Source of the DNA: Kitasatospora sp. NA04385
GTDB taxonomy: Bacteria > Actinomycetota > Actinomycetes > Streptomycetales > Streptomycetaceae
Length of the DNA: 64,000 nt
Direction: 5' to 3'
Assembly: GCF_013364235.1 (NCBI RefSeq)
Contig: NZ_CP054919.1
Span: 3,880,701-3,944,700 of the forward strand
Positions 35,061 to 42,266 of the stretch are shown here, piece after piece (positions within the stretch are counted from its first letter, which is position 1; the number at the start of each line of letters is the position of its first letter). A model generated the notes under the pieces. The model made no database searches, was not told where the DNA came from, and was given only the letters and a program-made list of their open reading frames with translations. Made by a program: the position numbers and the translations under genes.

Positions 35061-35660
35061 TCAGCGGCGCGGGAAAGGTTTGGACGTCTCGGGGGCGGGC
35101 GCCGCGGTGTCGGCTGCGGGGGCCGGCGCGTCCTCGGGTGCCGGGCGGACGGCGGAGCGCAGCTGGGCGGCGGCGCGGCGCACGGCCCCGTACTGGTTGC
35201 GGGGGCCGTCCGGCCGTCCGGCGAGGTGGTCGGTGTGCAGGTGCAGGCGCCGGGCGGCATCGCCCAGGGCGTCGCCCACGGACCGGTGCGCATGCTCGGC
35301 GAATCCCAGGACCAGCGGGGTGGGCGGGCGCTCCCGGCCGTCCGCGTCGATGGCAAGTTCGAGGATCTCGCTCAGGTTGTACGAGGCGAGGGCGACGAGG
35401 CTGGCAGTGCGGGCGGCGGCCGTGGCCTCGCGGCGGGCCGTCTCCGCCACGTCCGGGGCGGCGAACGGGTCTCGCGGGTGGGCGGCGACGGCGACGGCCC
35501 GCGCGTGTAGGGCCTGCAGGGTGGCCAGCTGCTCGACGGCGAACTCGCAGGACGGCAGGCGGAAGGGCTCTCCGGGACGGGAGGGCCAGGCGGCGACGGC
35601 GGCGTCCACGTGTTCGGTGAGGGCGAGCAGTTGCTGCTGGCGGTCGGTGAGGCGGGGCAG
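35061..35660 (-). CDS. Helical accessory protein (apparent CTG start)
   Basis: 199 residues. The helical sequence LPRLTDRQQQLLALTEHVDA continues in frame upstream of the only standard start (GTG 35609). CTG at 35660 has GGAG six bases upstream; a second CTG at 35672 is also in frame. Other visible segments are VEQLATLQALHARAVAVAAH and LVALASYNLSEILELAIDAD. The tail, rich in Ala and Pro, ends SKPFPRR. Similar in build to the proteins at 35684 and 36982. Unknown function. Confidence 0.62.
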   Translation of the reverse strand: MPRLTDRQQQLLALTEHVDAAVAAWPSRPGEPFRLPSCEFAVEQLATLQALHARAVAVAAHPRDPFAAPDVAETARREATAAARTASLVALASYNLSEILELAIDADGRERPPTPLVLGFAEHAHRSVGDALGDAARRLHLHTDHLAGRPDGPRNQYGAVRRAAAQLRSAVRPAPEDAPAPAADTAAPAPETSKPFPRR

Positions 35661-35683
35661 GGCGGGCTCCAGATGGTGGGGCC

Positions 35684-36244
35684 TCAGCGGCCCCGGTGCA
35701 GGGGGGTGACGGTGGCACCAGGGGCGGCCGGGGCATCGGGGGCGGAGGTGGGGGGCGGGGTGCTGACGATCGCGGACCGGGTCGTGGCGGCGCCGCGGGT
35801 GGCGCGGCGACGGGCCAACTCGGTGACGGCGGGCAGCGGGGCGGGCAGCGGGGCGGACGCGATCCGGTCGGCCGCCTCGCTCAGGAGGCGGGCGGCCTCG
35901 GCCACCGCTTCGTCCGCGCGGGCGAGGGCCTCGCCGACCTGCGGGGGCCGGTCGGATCGCGGGTCGAGCAGGGCGGTGGCGGTGCCCGCGATGTCGGCCA
36001 GGGCACGGGCGGCGTGCTCGGCCGCGCCGGTCAGCGCTGCCAGGAAGCCGCGGTCTGCGGCGGGGTCCGAGACCCTGAAGAGGTACTCGTCGGTGAAGTC
36101 GGCGAGCACCGACGTCAGGTGGGTCATGGGCCAGGCGGCCTCGGCCGCCCGGCCCAAGGCCAGCACCGGGATCAGCGTGCTGCGCACGGACTCCAGCCGG
36201 TAGGCGGTACTGCGCAGCAGCGCCTGCGGGTCGCTGTCGGGCAA
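35684..36244 (-). CDS. Helical accessory protein
   Basis: 186 residues, mostly helix: STAYRLESVRSTLIPVLALG, MTHLTSVLADFTDEYLFRVS, ALARADEAVAEAARLLSEAA. It then has the tail TTRSAIVSTPPPTSAPD, ending PLHRGR. TTG at 36244 has CGGAG about nine bases upstream. The protein shows no membrane segment and no known domain. It is one of four adjacent genes (35061-38204) encoding similar-sized helical proteins, perhaps a divergent family or a complex. Confidence 0.68.
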   Translation of the reverse strand: MPDSDPQALLRSTAYRLESVRSTLIPVLALGRAAEAAWPMTHLTSVLADFTDEYLFRVSDPAADRGFLAALTGAAEHAARALADIAGTATALLDPRSDRPPQVGEALARADEAVAEAARLLSEAADRIASAPLPAPLPAVTELARRRATRGAATTRSAIVSTPPPTSAPDAPAAPGATVTPLHRGR

Positions 36245-36265
36245 GGCGTTGTTCTCCGATCCGGG

Positions 36266-36985
36266 TCAGCGGTGCGCGGCCTTCGCGGCCGCGGTGCTAC
36301 TGGGGGTGTCGGGCGTGCCGGTGGGCGGCGGCGAGGAGACGATCCGGGTGGCGCCGCGGCGGCGGGCGGCCTGGGCGGCGCTCTCCGCGGCCTCGGCCAT
36401 GTACCCGTTCGGCACCATGACCAGGGGCTGGGCCAGGTAGCGGGCCTGCTCGGCCAGGTAGCGTGCGGCCGTGCCGTTCGGGTCAGCCAGCGCCTCCTGC
36501 TCGCGTTCGAGTTCGCGTCTGCGGGCCTGGGCGAGGCCGCTGCGGGTGCGGCGGATCTCGGTGATGGTGTGGGAGAGCAGCGCGTCGATGTCGGTGAATC
36601 GCTGTGCGACGCGCTCGGCCAGGCCGGGCGAGTAGAAGTGGCTGCGGATGTTGCCCCGGGTGCGGGTCTGGTTGGCGAGAGCGCAGGAGTTGTCCAGCAG
36701 ATCGGTCATCCGCTGCAGGGCATCGGCTGCTCGGGTGGCGGCGAACTTGGGGCCCCAGTCCTCGCCCACGTTGAGGACCCGCGGTCCGGGGCTCTGCGAC
36801 AATTCGGCCCGCAGCCCTGCCGCTATGGCGATGTAGGTGCCCAGGTCGGCGATGTGCTGCGCCAGCAGAGCGGGCCTCTTGGCCGGTGGGCGGCGGGCGG
36901 TGCGCCGCACGTCGCGCCGGATGTCGGCCAGCCGGTCGGCGAGGTCGGCCAGACGCTGGATGTCCTCGATCGCGATGTCGCTCAC
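36266..36985 (-). CDS. Helical accessory protein
   Basis: 239 residues, coiled-coil-like: DIQRLADLADRLADIRRDVR, ADALQRMTDLLDNSCALANQ, RRTRSGLAQARRRELEREQE. The tail GATRIVSSPPPTGTPD ends AAKAAHR. GTG at 36985 overlaps the upstream stop (GTGA), and its start reads VSDIAIEDI. A longer frame to 37177 is only the antisense-like shadow of the neighbour. No known domain; possibly a structural or DNA-associated helical protein. Confidence 0.68.
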   Translation of the reverse strand: MSDIAIEDIQRLADLADRLADIRRDVRRTARRPPAKRPALLAQHIADLGTYIAIAAGLRAELSQSPGPRVLNVGEDWGPKFAATRAADALQRMTDLLDNSCALANQTRTRGNIRSHFYSPGLAERVAQRFTDIDALLSHTITEIRRTRSGLAQARRRELEREQEALADPNGTAARYLAEQARYLAQPLVMVPNGYMAEAAESAAQAARRRGATRIVSSPPPTGTPDTPSSTAAAKAAHR

Positions 36986-37563
36986 CGGCGCCGCCCGCCG
37001 TGGTCGACCGCCAGGCCCTGCGCGGCGGCTACCGTGGAGGCCGATCGGGGGCGCCGGGCAACGGCGGCGGGCTGCGGCACCCCGAGGCGCGGGAAGTCCT
37101 CCGCGGCCGTGGCAACCGCCCGCATGCCGGCGATCAGCGAGTTGTAGGCGATGGCCGCGGAGTTCAGGACCTGGCACGCGAGCTTTTCCTCGCCGTCCTT
37201 GGCCTGCGGGTCGCTGGGGTCGGCGTCCGCGGCGCTTTCGAGGGCAGTGGCGCCCTCGATCGCTTCGGCCAGGTGGCGGTTGGCGTATGTGGCGTACTGG
37301 CGTCCTGCTCGAAAGCCCCGGGCGGCGATCCGCCCGACCGGGTCGGTGGCGAGGCTGCCGAGTTCGTCGAGGCGGATCGTGCAGTGCCGCATCACGGTCA
37401 TGGCCCTCTCGGCGGCCTGGGTCAGGGACTCGGAGGTGGGGACAGTGGGGTGGGCGGGGATGGACGGGTGGGAGTTGAGCGTGAGGGCCAGGTGGTGGAA
37501 CACACCGCGCAGGTCGGCGATCTCCCTGGGCAGGTCGGCGGGTGTGGGGGTGGTAGTGGGGAT
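36982..37563 (-). CDS. Helical accessory protein (apparent ATC start)
   Basis: 193 residues. Before the only standard start (GTG 37503) the frame reads IPTTTPTPADLPREIADLRG, which is clearly coding. The ATC at 37563 has GGAG exactly six bases upstream and follows the previous stop (TAG, 37590) by 26 bases. The core contains LTQAAERAMTVMRHCTIRLD and VLNSAAIAYNSLIAGMRAVA. The tail is Arg-rich, ending DHGGRRR. Its stop overlaps the next GTG. This is the cleanest example of an ATC start in the window. Function unknown. Confidence 0.65.
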   Translation of the reverse strand: MPTTTPTPADLPREIADLRGVFHHLALTLNSHPSIPAHPTVPTSESLTQAAERAMTVMRHCTIRLDELGSLATDPVGRIAARGFRAGRQYATYANRHLAEAIEGATALESAADADPSDPQAKDGEEKLACQVLNSAAIAYNSLIAGMRAVATAAEDFPRLGVPQPAAVARRPRSASTVAAAQGLAVDHGGRRR

Positions 37564-37589
37564 GGGGGTCTCCGGAGGGACAGGGGTGG

Positions 37590-38204
37590 CTAGCGGCGCG
37601 GTGCGGCGGCGGGAGCGGGGAGGACGGAAGCCGTGAGAGGGGCCGCGGCAGGGAGGGCGGATGCCGCTCGGGCGGTGGCGGTGCTGCGGGCGACGGCGGC
37701 GCGGCGGCGGGCCGGGAGGGCCTCGGAGTGGCTGGTGCGGGCCTGCAGGCGCAGGCCGTCGCTGGCGTCCGCGAGGGCGAGCCGGGTGCGCGACAGCGCC
37801 ATGTTCAATCCCAGGCCCGCCCGTCCGCGGACGTTATCGGCGATCGGACCTTCGAGGCCGTCGACCTCGTGGAGTCGGGCGGCCATGGCACCGGCCCGGC
37901 TGACGGCGGCCAGGGCTTGGGCGATATGGGCTCCGGCGTCGGCGAGCGCCCGGGCTGTGGCGCGCTGGACGCCGGTGGCCAGCGGCGCCCGGGCCAGGGC
38001 GACAGCGGTGCGCATCACCACCTGGTGGCGCTCGCTGATCCGCTCAGCGTGGACCAGGAGTTCCTCCACCGAAGGCGGCCCCTGCTCGCGGTACGCGCGA
38101 GGCAGGGCGGCAGCCAACTGGTCGACGGTGTCGGCGTGGGCCCGCAGCCGGGTGGCGGCCGGGGTGGGCGGCCGCTGCGGCGGGTCGATGTGCTGCTGGG
38201 TCAG
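37590..38204 (-). CDS. Helical accessory protein (apparent CTG start)
   Basis: 204 residues, helical: LRAHADTVDQLAAALPRAYR, VEELLVHAERISERHQVVMR, DAGAHIAQALAAVSRAGAMA. The tail RRAAVARSTATARAASALPA ends APAAAPRR. The CTG at 38204 overlaps the upstream TGA as CTGA, the exact counterpart of the GTGA and ATGA overlaps elsewhere, and AGGAG sits six bases upstream. The frame is open further up but has no start with a ribosome site. No domain recognised. Confidence 0.65.
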   Translation of the reverse strand: MTQQHIDPPQRPPTPAATRLRAHADTVDQLAAALPRAYREQGPPSVEELLVHAERISERHQVVMRTAVALARAPLATGVQRATARALADAGAHIAQALAAVSRAGAMAARLHEVDGLEGPIADNVRGRAGLGLNMALSRTRLALADASDGLRLQARTSHSEALPARRRAAVARSTATARAASALPAAAPLTASVLPAPAAAPRR

Positions 38205-39352
38205 TACGTGCTCCTGACGGGTGCTCGGGCAGGGGCCGCCCGCTGGGCCGGTGAAGGCCCGGCTGCGGGGCCCGCTGCGGGCTGCGGGGTGAGGGTGCGG
38301 GCGCGGGCGGCGCCGCGGCGCACCATGGCGGGGTCGCCCCGGGCGGGCGGGCCGTCGTGGCCGGTCACGGTGCACCAGCGGTCCTGGACGGCTTCGGCGC
38401 CGCGGAGGGTGTGCAGAGCCGAGCCGAGCAGGCGGGCGGCGGGGACGGAGGCATCCATCGCCAGCAGGCGCACCGCTCCGGCGCGGGAGGCGGTCGTGCG
38501 CAGCAGGGAGGCGCGCAGGACCTGCTCGGCCCAGTAGCCCGGCTCTCCCTGGTAGCCGGCGCGGGTGAGGGTGCGCACGCGGTCGGCGGTGAGGGCGCCG
38601 TCGGTGAGGGCGCCGCGGTGCTGGACCTCCCACAGCACGGTCAGCGGGTCAATCGGCTCGCTGCGGTGGCCGAGGGCGGCCAAGGCCCGGTAGACCTCGC
38701 GGTGCCCGGCGTCGAGGAGGTCTCCAGGGTGCAGCCAGCCCACCAGGTCCGCGAGTTCGCCGGGTGCGGCGCTCAGTGAGGCGAGCAGCGCCTCCTCCTG
38801 GTGCAGGGTCTGCCTCGCCGCGGTCTCGGACAGCTCCGTCGGCCACGTGCCCGGGGCGGGCAGCGGGCGGGCATCGAGAGCGCCCCAGGTGTCGGCGAGG
38901 CGGTCGATCACGGCGCGCAGGTCCGCAGTCAGCCGCAGCACCGCCTCGGGCTCGGCGTCGGCGGTGCGGGCGGCGGCCAGCAACCGGTGGGCGTGCTCGT
39001 GGACCTCCCGCCGCACCGCGCTCTCCAGCACCATCCGGCCGTAGACAGCGGCGTGCTCGGAGGCGGGGCAGGCCGAGATCAGGGTGTGTCCGTAGGAAGG
39101 GGCGAAGGCCGGGCAGGCCGCCGCGGCCGCTCCCATCGCCTCCAGCGCCCACGCCCGCCGCGCCTCGGCGTCCTCCCCGACGAGCGCCGGGTGGCGCGCC
39201 CGCTGCTGGGCGAGTAGCGCGTCGAACAGCGCCGCGTGCGCGGGCCGGTAGAAGTGCTCCGGCCTCAACCAGCGCGCAACAGTGCCTAGTTGATGTGGTG
39301 CGAGGAGCAGTGCGCCGAGGACGGCTTGCTCGGCCTCCATCTGCGGGGTCAC
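38201..39352 (-). CDS. DnaB N-terminal-domain protein without helicase core
   Basis: 383 residues with two copies of the DnaB N-terminal helical domain. The first is at residues 5-110 (MEAEQAVLGALLLAPHQLGT, RWLRPEHFYRPAHAALFDAL). The second is at 185-280 (EEALLASLSAAPGELADLVG, WLHPGDLLDAGHREVYRALA). No RecA-like ATPase with Walker motifs follows, so it is not a helicase itself. It could load, block or replace part of the host DnaB during plasmid replication. GTG at 39352 overlaps the upstream stop, and its own stop overlaps the CTG of the next gene. Confidence 0.78.
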   Translation of the reverse strand: MTPQMEAEQAVLGALLLAPHQLGTVARWLRPEHFYRPAHAALFDALLAQQRARHPALVGEDAEARRAWALEAMGAAAAACPAFAPSYGHTLISACPASEHAAVYGRMVLESAVRREVHEHAHRLLAAARTADAEPEAVLRLTADLRAVIDRLADTWGALDARPLPAPGTWPTELSETAARQTLHQEEALLASLSAAPGELADLVGWLHPGDLLDAGHREVYRALAALGHRSEPIDPLTVLWEVQHRGALTDGALTADRVRTLTRAGYQGEPGYWAEQVLRASLLRTTASRAGAVRLLAMDASVPAARLLGSALHTLRGAEAVQDRWCTVTGHDGPPARGDPAMVRRGAARARTLTPQPAAGPAAGPSPAQRAAPARAPVRSTY

Positions 39353-40233
39353 CGCCGCCCCGCCGGCCGGTGCCCGCTCCCCCGGACCTGGGTCGGGGCC
39401 GGGGAGGCGGCGGGGCGGTCGGGGGCGGGCGTCGAAGAGGACGCCGGGGAGGAGCTCGTCGCCGCGGCGGCACGGGTACCGTCGGCGGCACGGGGGCCTG
39501 CCAGGTCTGCGGTGATCTCCGTGTCGATGTCGTCCAGGTCCTTGGCGTGCAGTCTGAACGCCGTCCCCTCGCCGCGCCCGGCCTCGTCGGCGCGGTCCGC
39601 CACGCAGGTGAGCACGTCGCGGAGCCTGCGCAGGGCGCTCAGTCCGGCGGGCAGGCTGAACGGCGCACTGTCGGCGGCTTTCCACTCGCCCGTCAGCGGG
39701 AGCAGGGAGGCATGGATCTCCTGCGCCACCTCCCTCAGGACTTCCGCGTGCTCGAAGGCCCGGCCGGCCAGGACCGCGGAGTGGGTGGAGCGGACGTGGT
39801 CCAGTCGGCGGGCCATCGCCGACAGCGCCCCCAGGCGGGCGGCGGCCGCGAACTGCGGGGCGCACGGCAGCGCGAAGGCCGCGGTGTAGTCCTCCACGGC
39901 GTCGCGCAGCCGATCCGGTCGCAGGCGGTACGCCTGCTGGTTGAGCCGGTCCAGTTCGCCGTCGCGCACGTCGCGGGGGTAACGGCTCTCGTCAAAGGTG
40001 CCGTGCTCCGCGAAGCCGAACCAGTTTGAGGCGACCGCGCCGGCGCTCGGGGAGAGGATGCTGACCTGGATGCCGGACCACGTGTCTTGGCGGATGGTCT
40101 GGGTCAGGATGGCGGTGACGGTCATGTCGCCGCGCCGGGCCACCTGCTGGACACCGGCTACGGTGCCGTCGGGCAGCGGGCTGATCAGGCGCAGCGCCTT
40201 GGCCCGGTCGACCGGGGTGCGCCAGGGATCCAA
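39349..40233 (-). CDS. Accessory protein, unknown
   Basis: 294 residues. The N-terminal beta-rich part (LDPWRTPVDRAKALRLISPL, SGIQVSILSPSAGAVASNWF) is followed by a helical half (LNQQAYRLRPDRLRDAVEDY, LRRLRDVLTCVADRADEAG) and a Ser/Ala/Pro tail ending HRPAGRR. TTG at 40233 has CGGAGG eight bases upstream. The first seven codons and ribosome site are duplicated at 41284, where they form a chimeric remnant. No domain recognised. Confidence 0.65.
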   Translation of the reverse strand: MDPWRTPVDRAKALRLISPLPDGTVAGVQQVARRGDMTVTAILTQTIRQDTWSGIQVSILSPSAGAVASNWFGFAEHGTFDESRYPRDVRDGELDRLNQQAYRLRPDRLRDAVEDYTAAFALPCAPQFAAAARLGALSAMARRLDHVRSTHSAVLAGRAFEHAEVLREVAQEIHASLLPLTGEWKAADSAPFSLPAGLSALRRLRDVLTCVADRADEAGRGEGTAFRLHAKDLDDIDTEITADLAGPRAADGTRAAAATSSSPASSSTPAPDRPAASPAPTQVRGSGHRPAGRR

Positions 40234-40373
40234 GTGGGGTACCTCCGGGTGGGATGGGGAGACAGAGAGGTGCGGGCGGGCCGGAGGCGGCAGCTGTTCC
40301 GCAGGGCCGCGGGCAGCGGGAGGGCCGCTGGGTTCCGGTGCCCGAGCCCGGGGCGTGAGCTGGGCGGGTGCGT

Positions 40374-41210
40374 TCACCGCGTGAACCGCCGCGGGGTGCT
40401 GGGCGGTTGGAAGGCAGCGGGCGCCGCAGCGGGCCCGGTACTCCGAGGAGCGGCGGGGAGTCCGGTGGCCGGGTCGGTGGCCGGCAGCGGGGCGCTGCCG
40501 CGCGCGTCGATGCGGTAGGTCCACTCCTGGGCTTCCTTCTCGGTCCGGAAAGCGCCCTCGCCCAGGGTGTAGACGGCCCGTAGGCGGTGGACCGTCTCCA
40601 GCTGCACGACGTAGCGGCGCTCTGCGGCACGGGGGTGGTTGTCCAGCAGCAGCACCCAGTGGGCCTCACGCTCTCCGTCCGTAGCGTGCTCGGAGTAGGC
40701 CATCTGCCTGGTGAGGATCTCGTAGCGGTCGCCGGAGCGGCGGATGCGGTCCTCGATCGTCCGGGTGCGAGCGTCGCCGGGCCGCGCGTACCAGTAGTGG
40801 CTGGCCGAGATCAGGCCCTCAGCCTGGCAGTCGTCACCGCCGGGTCTCCGGCTGTAGGGGTTGGCGGGCAGGGGACGGTAGCGGGCGAGGGCGTCGGGGT
40901 CGGCGCCACGCCGCACGAGCCAGTGGCCGGCCCACCCGTAGGTGAGGGTGTGGGCTCTGCGGACATGGCAGGTCCGCTTGTCCAGGTCGCGCCGGACGTG
41001 GATGGCCACCGCGCGCTCATCCGCCCACGGCTCGCCCATGGCCAGCTCGTTCCCGGCGATGATGAAGTGCTCGCCGTCGGAGTTCTGGTCAGCCGCGGCC
41101 ACCACGTAGTGCTCGCTGTCGAACCACAGGTCGCGCAGGAAACGGCCGCTGGCCTCGTCGGCAGACTTCCACTGCTGGTACAGATTGTCGATCATCTCGA
41201 CGAAGTTCAC
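40374..41210 (-). CDS. Accessory protein, tandem paralogue A
   Basis: 278 residues. Order of visible segments: NFVEMIDNLYQQWKSADEAS, EHFIIAGNELAMGEPWADER, WAGHWLVRRGADPDALARYR, EAHWVLLLDNHPRAAERRYV and TEKEAQEWTYRIDARG. The tail contains LPATDPATGLPAAPR and ends STPRRFTR. The same HWLVRRGADP and xEAxxW elements occur in the gene at 24572. GTG at 41210 overlaps the stop of the remnant ORF upstream. Possibly a small ligand- or protein-binding module; no known domain. Confidence 0.7.
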   Translation of the reverse strand: MNFVEMIDNLYQQWKSADEASGRFLRDLWFDSEHYVVAAADQNSDGEHFIIAGNELAMGEPWADERAVAIHVRRDLDKRTCHVRRAHTLTYGWAGHWLVRRGADPDALARYRPLPANPYSRRPGGDDCQAEGLISASHYWYARPGDARTRTIEDRIRRSGDRYEILTRQMAYSEHATDGEREAHWVLLLDNHPRAAERRYVVQLETVHRLRAVYTLGEGAFRTEKEAQEWTYRIDARGSAPLPATDPATGLPAAPRSTGPAAAPAAFQPPSTPRRFTR

Positions 41211-41284
41211 ACGGCCCCCCCGGACCTACAGGAGTGCGAGGAGCGGCCGTCTTCGGGGACGATGGGGGTGCGCCAGGGATCCAA
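41207..41284 (-). pseudogene. Chimeric 25-codon remnant at the duplication junction
   Basis: A TTG with GGAGG eight bases upstream opens a 25-residue ORF. It begins LDPWRTP, identical to the start of the gene at 39349-40233, and ends EDGRSSHSCRSGGAV, matching the end of the 42263 gene (EDGCSPYSCRSGEPV). It keeps both the ribosome site of one parent and the stop that couples to the next GTG, so it may still be translated as a coupling leader. Confidence 0.8.
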
Positions 41285-41435
41285 GGGGGATACCTCCAGG
41301 TAGGGGTGAGGAGACAAAGGACGGGGCGGGCCGGAGTCGGAGCCATGCCGAGGAGCCACGGGCTGCGGGCGGCAGCGGGGCGGCCTCGGCCGCGCCAGCG
41401 CCCAGGAAGTGTCTGGCGAGACCAATCGGCTGTGT

Positions 41436-42266
41436 TCACCGCGTGAACCGCCTTGGAGTGCTGGGCGGTTGGAAGGCGGCGGGCGCCGCAGTGGGCGCGG
41501 CGATCCGTGGAGCGGCGGGGAGTCCGGTGGCCGGGTCGGTGGCTGGCAACGGGGCGACGTCGCGCGCATCGATCCGGTCGACCCACTGCTTCGCTTCCTT
41601 CTCGGTCTGGAACCCGCCCTCGTCGAGGGTGTAGACGGCCCGTAGGCGGTGGACCGTCTCCAGCTGCACGACGTAGCGGCGCTCTGCGGCGTGGGGGTGG
41701 TTGTCCAGCAGCAGGACGTAGTGGGCTTCGCGCAGATCGTCGTCGACGGCATTCCCCGAGTAGGCCATCTGCTGGCCGAGGAGCCGGTAGCGGTCGCCGG
41801 AGCGGCGGATGCGCTCCTCGATCACCCGGGTACGGGCATCGGCGGGCCGGGCGTAGCGGTAGTCGCCGGCCGATATCAGGCCCGTGGCCTTGAAGTCGCC
41901 CCACCCGTACGGGTCGGCCGGGACGGGCCGGTACTGAGCGAGGGCAGCCGGGTCGGCTCCGCGCTGCACGAGCCAGTGGCTCGCCCACGCATAGGTCATG
42001 GCGGCCTGCTCACGGGCGTGACAGATCCGTTCGGCCGGGTCGAGCCGGAGGTGGATTCCTGTCGCCCGCTGTTCCACCCACGGCATGCCGTAGGCCAGAA
42101 CGTCCGAGACCACGATGAAGTGCTCGCTGCCGTCGCGATTTTGGCAGCTGGCGACCGGCTCGTACTGCTCGGGGTCCCACCAGAGGTGGCGCAGGATCGC
42201 GGCGCCGTGCTGGTCGGAGGCGGTCCATTCCCTGCACAGGTTGTCGATCATCCCGGAGAAGCTCAT
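41436..42266 (-). CDS. Accessory protein, tandem paralogue B
   Basis: 276 residues, paralogous along its whole length to the product of 40374-41210: SFSGMIDNLCREWTASDQHG, EHFIVVSDVLAYGMPWVEQR, WASHWLVQRGADPAALAQYR, EAHYVLLLDNHPHAAERRYV. The C-terminal 90 residues are almost identical in the two, while the N-terminal halves have diverged, implying later gene conversion or different constraint. ATG at 42266 overlaps the upstream stop (ATGA). The tail ends STPRRFTR. Function unknown. Confidence 0.7.
   Translation of the reverse strand: MSFSGMIDNLCREWTASDQHGAAILRHLWWDPEQYEPVASCQNRDGSEHFIVVSDVLAYGMPWVEQRATGIHLRLDPAERICHAREQAAMTYAWASHWLVQRGADPAALAQYRPVPADPYGWGDFKATGLISAGDYRYARPADARTRVIEERIRRSGDRYRLLGQQMAYSGNAVDDDLREAHYVLLLDNHPHAAERRYVVQLETVHRLRAVYTLDEGGFQTEKEAKQWVDRIDARDVAPLPATDPATGLPAAPRIAAPTAAPAAFQPPSTPRRFTR

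Larger units (their letters stand above)
40372..42266 (-). repeat. Tandem gene duplication
   Basis: Two paralogous genes (40374-41210 and 41436-42266) lie head to tail. Their 3' ends are nearly identical, including a palindrome GTTCACCGCGTGAAC at 40372-40386 and 41434-41448 that spans each stop codon. The spacer between them is a fused remnant: the ribosome site and first codons of the 39349-type gene joined to the last codons of the 42263-type gene. That is the signature of one unequal recombination event duplicating the unit. Confidence 0.85.

Noticed and set aside
33085..35736. One very long methyltransferase ORF extending to 35736
   Set aside because: Upstream of 34332 the frame is Arg/Pro-rich shadow of the neighbouring genes. 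The catalytic motifs start right after the GTG at 34332, which overlaps the previous stop.
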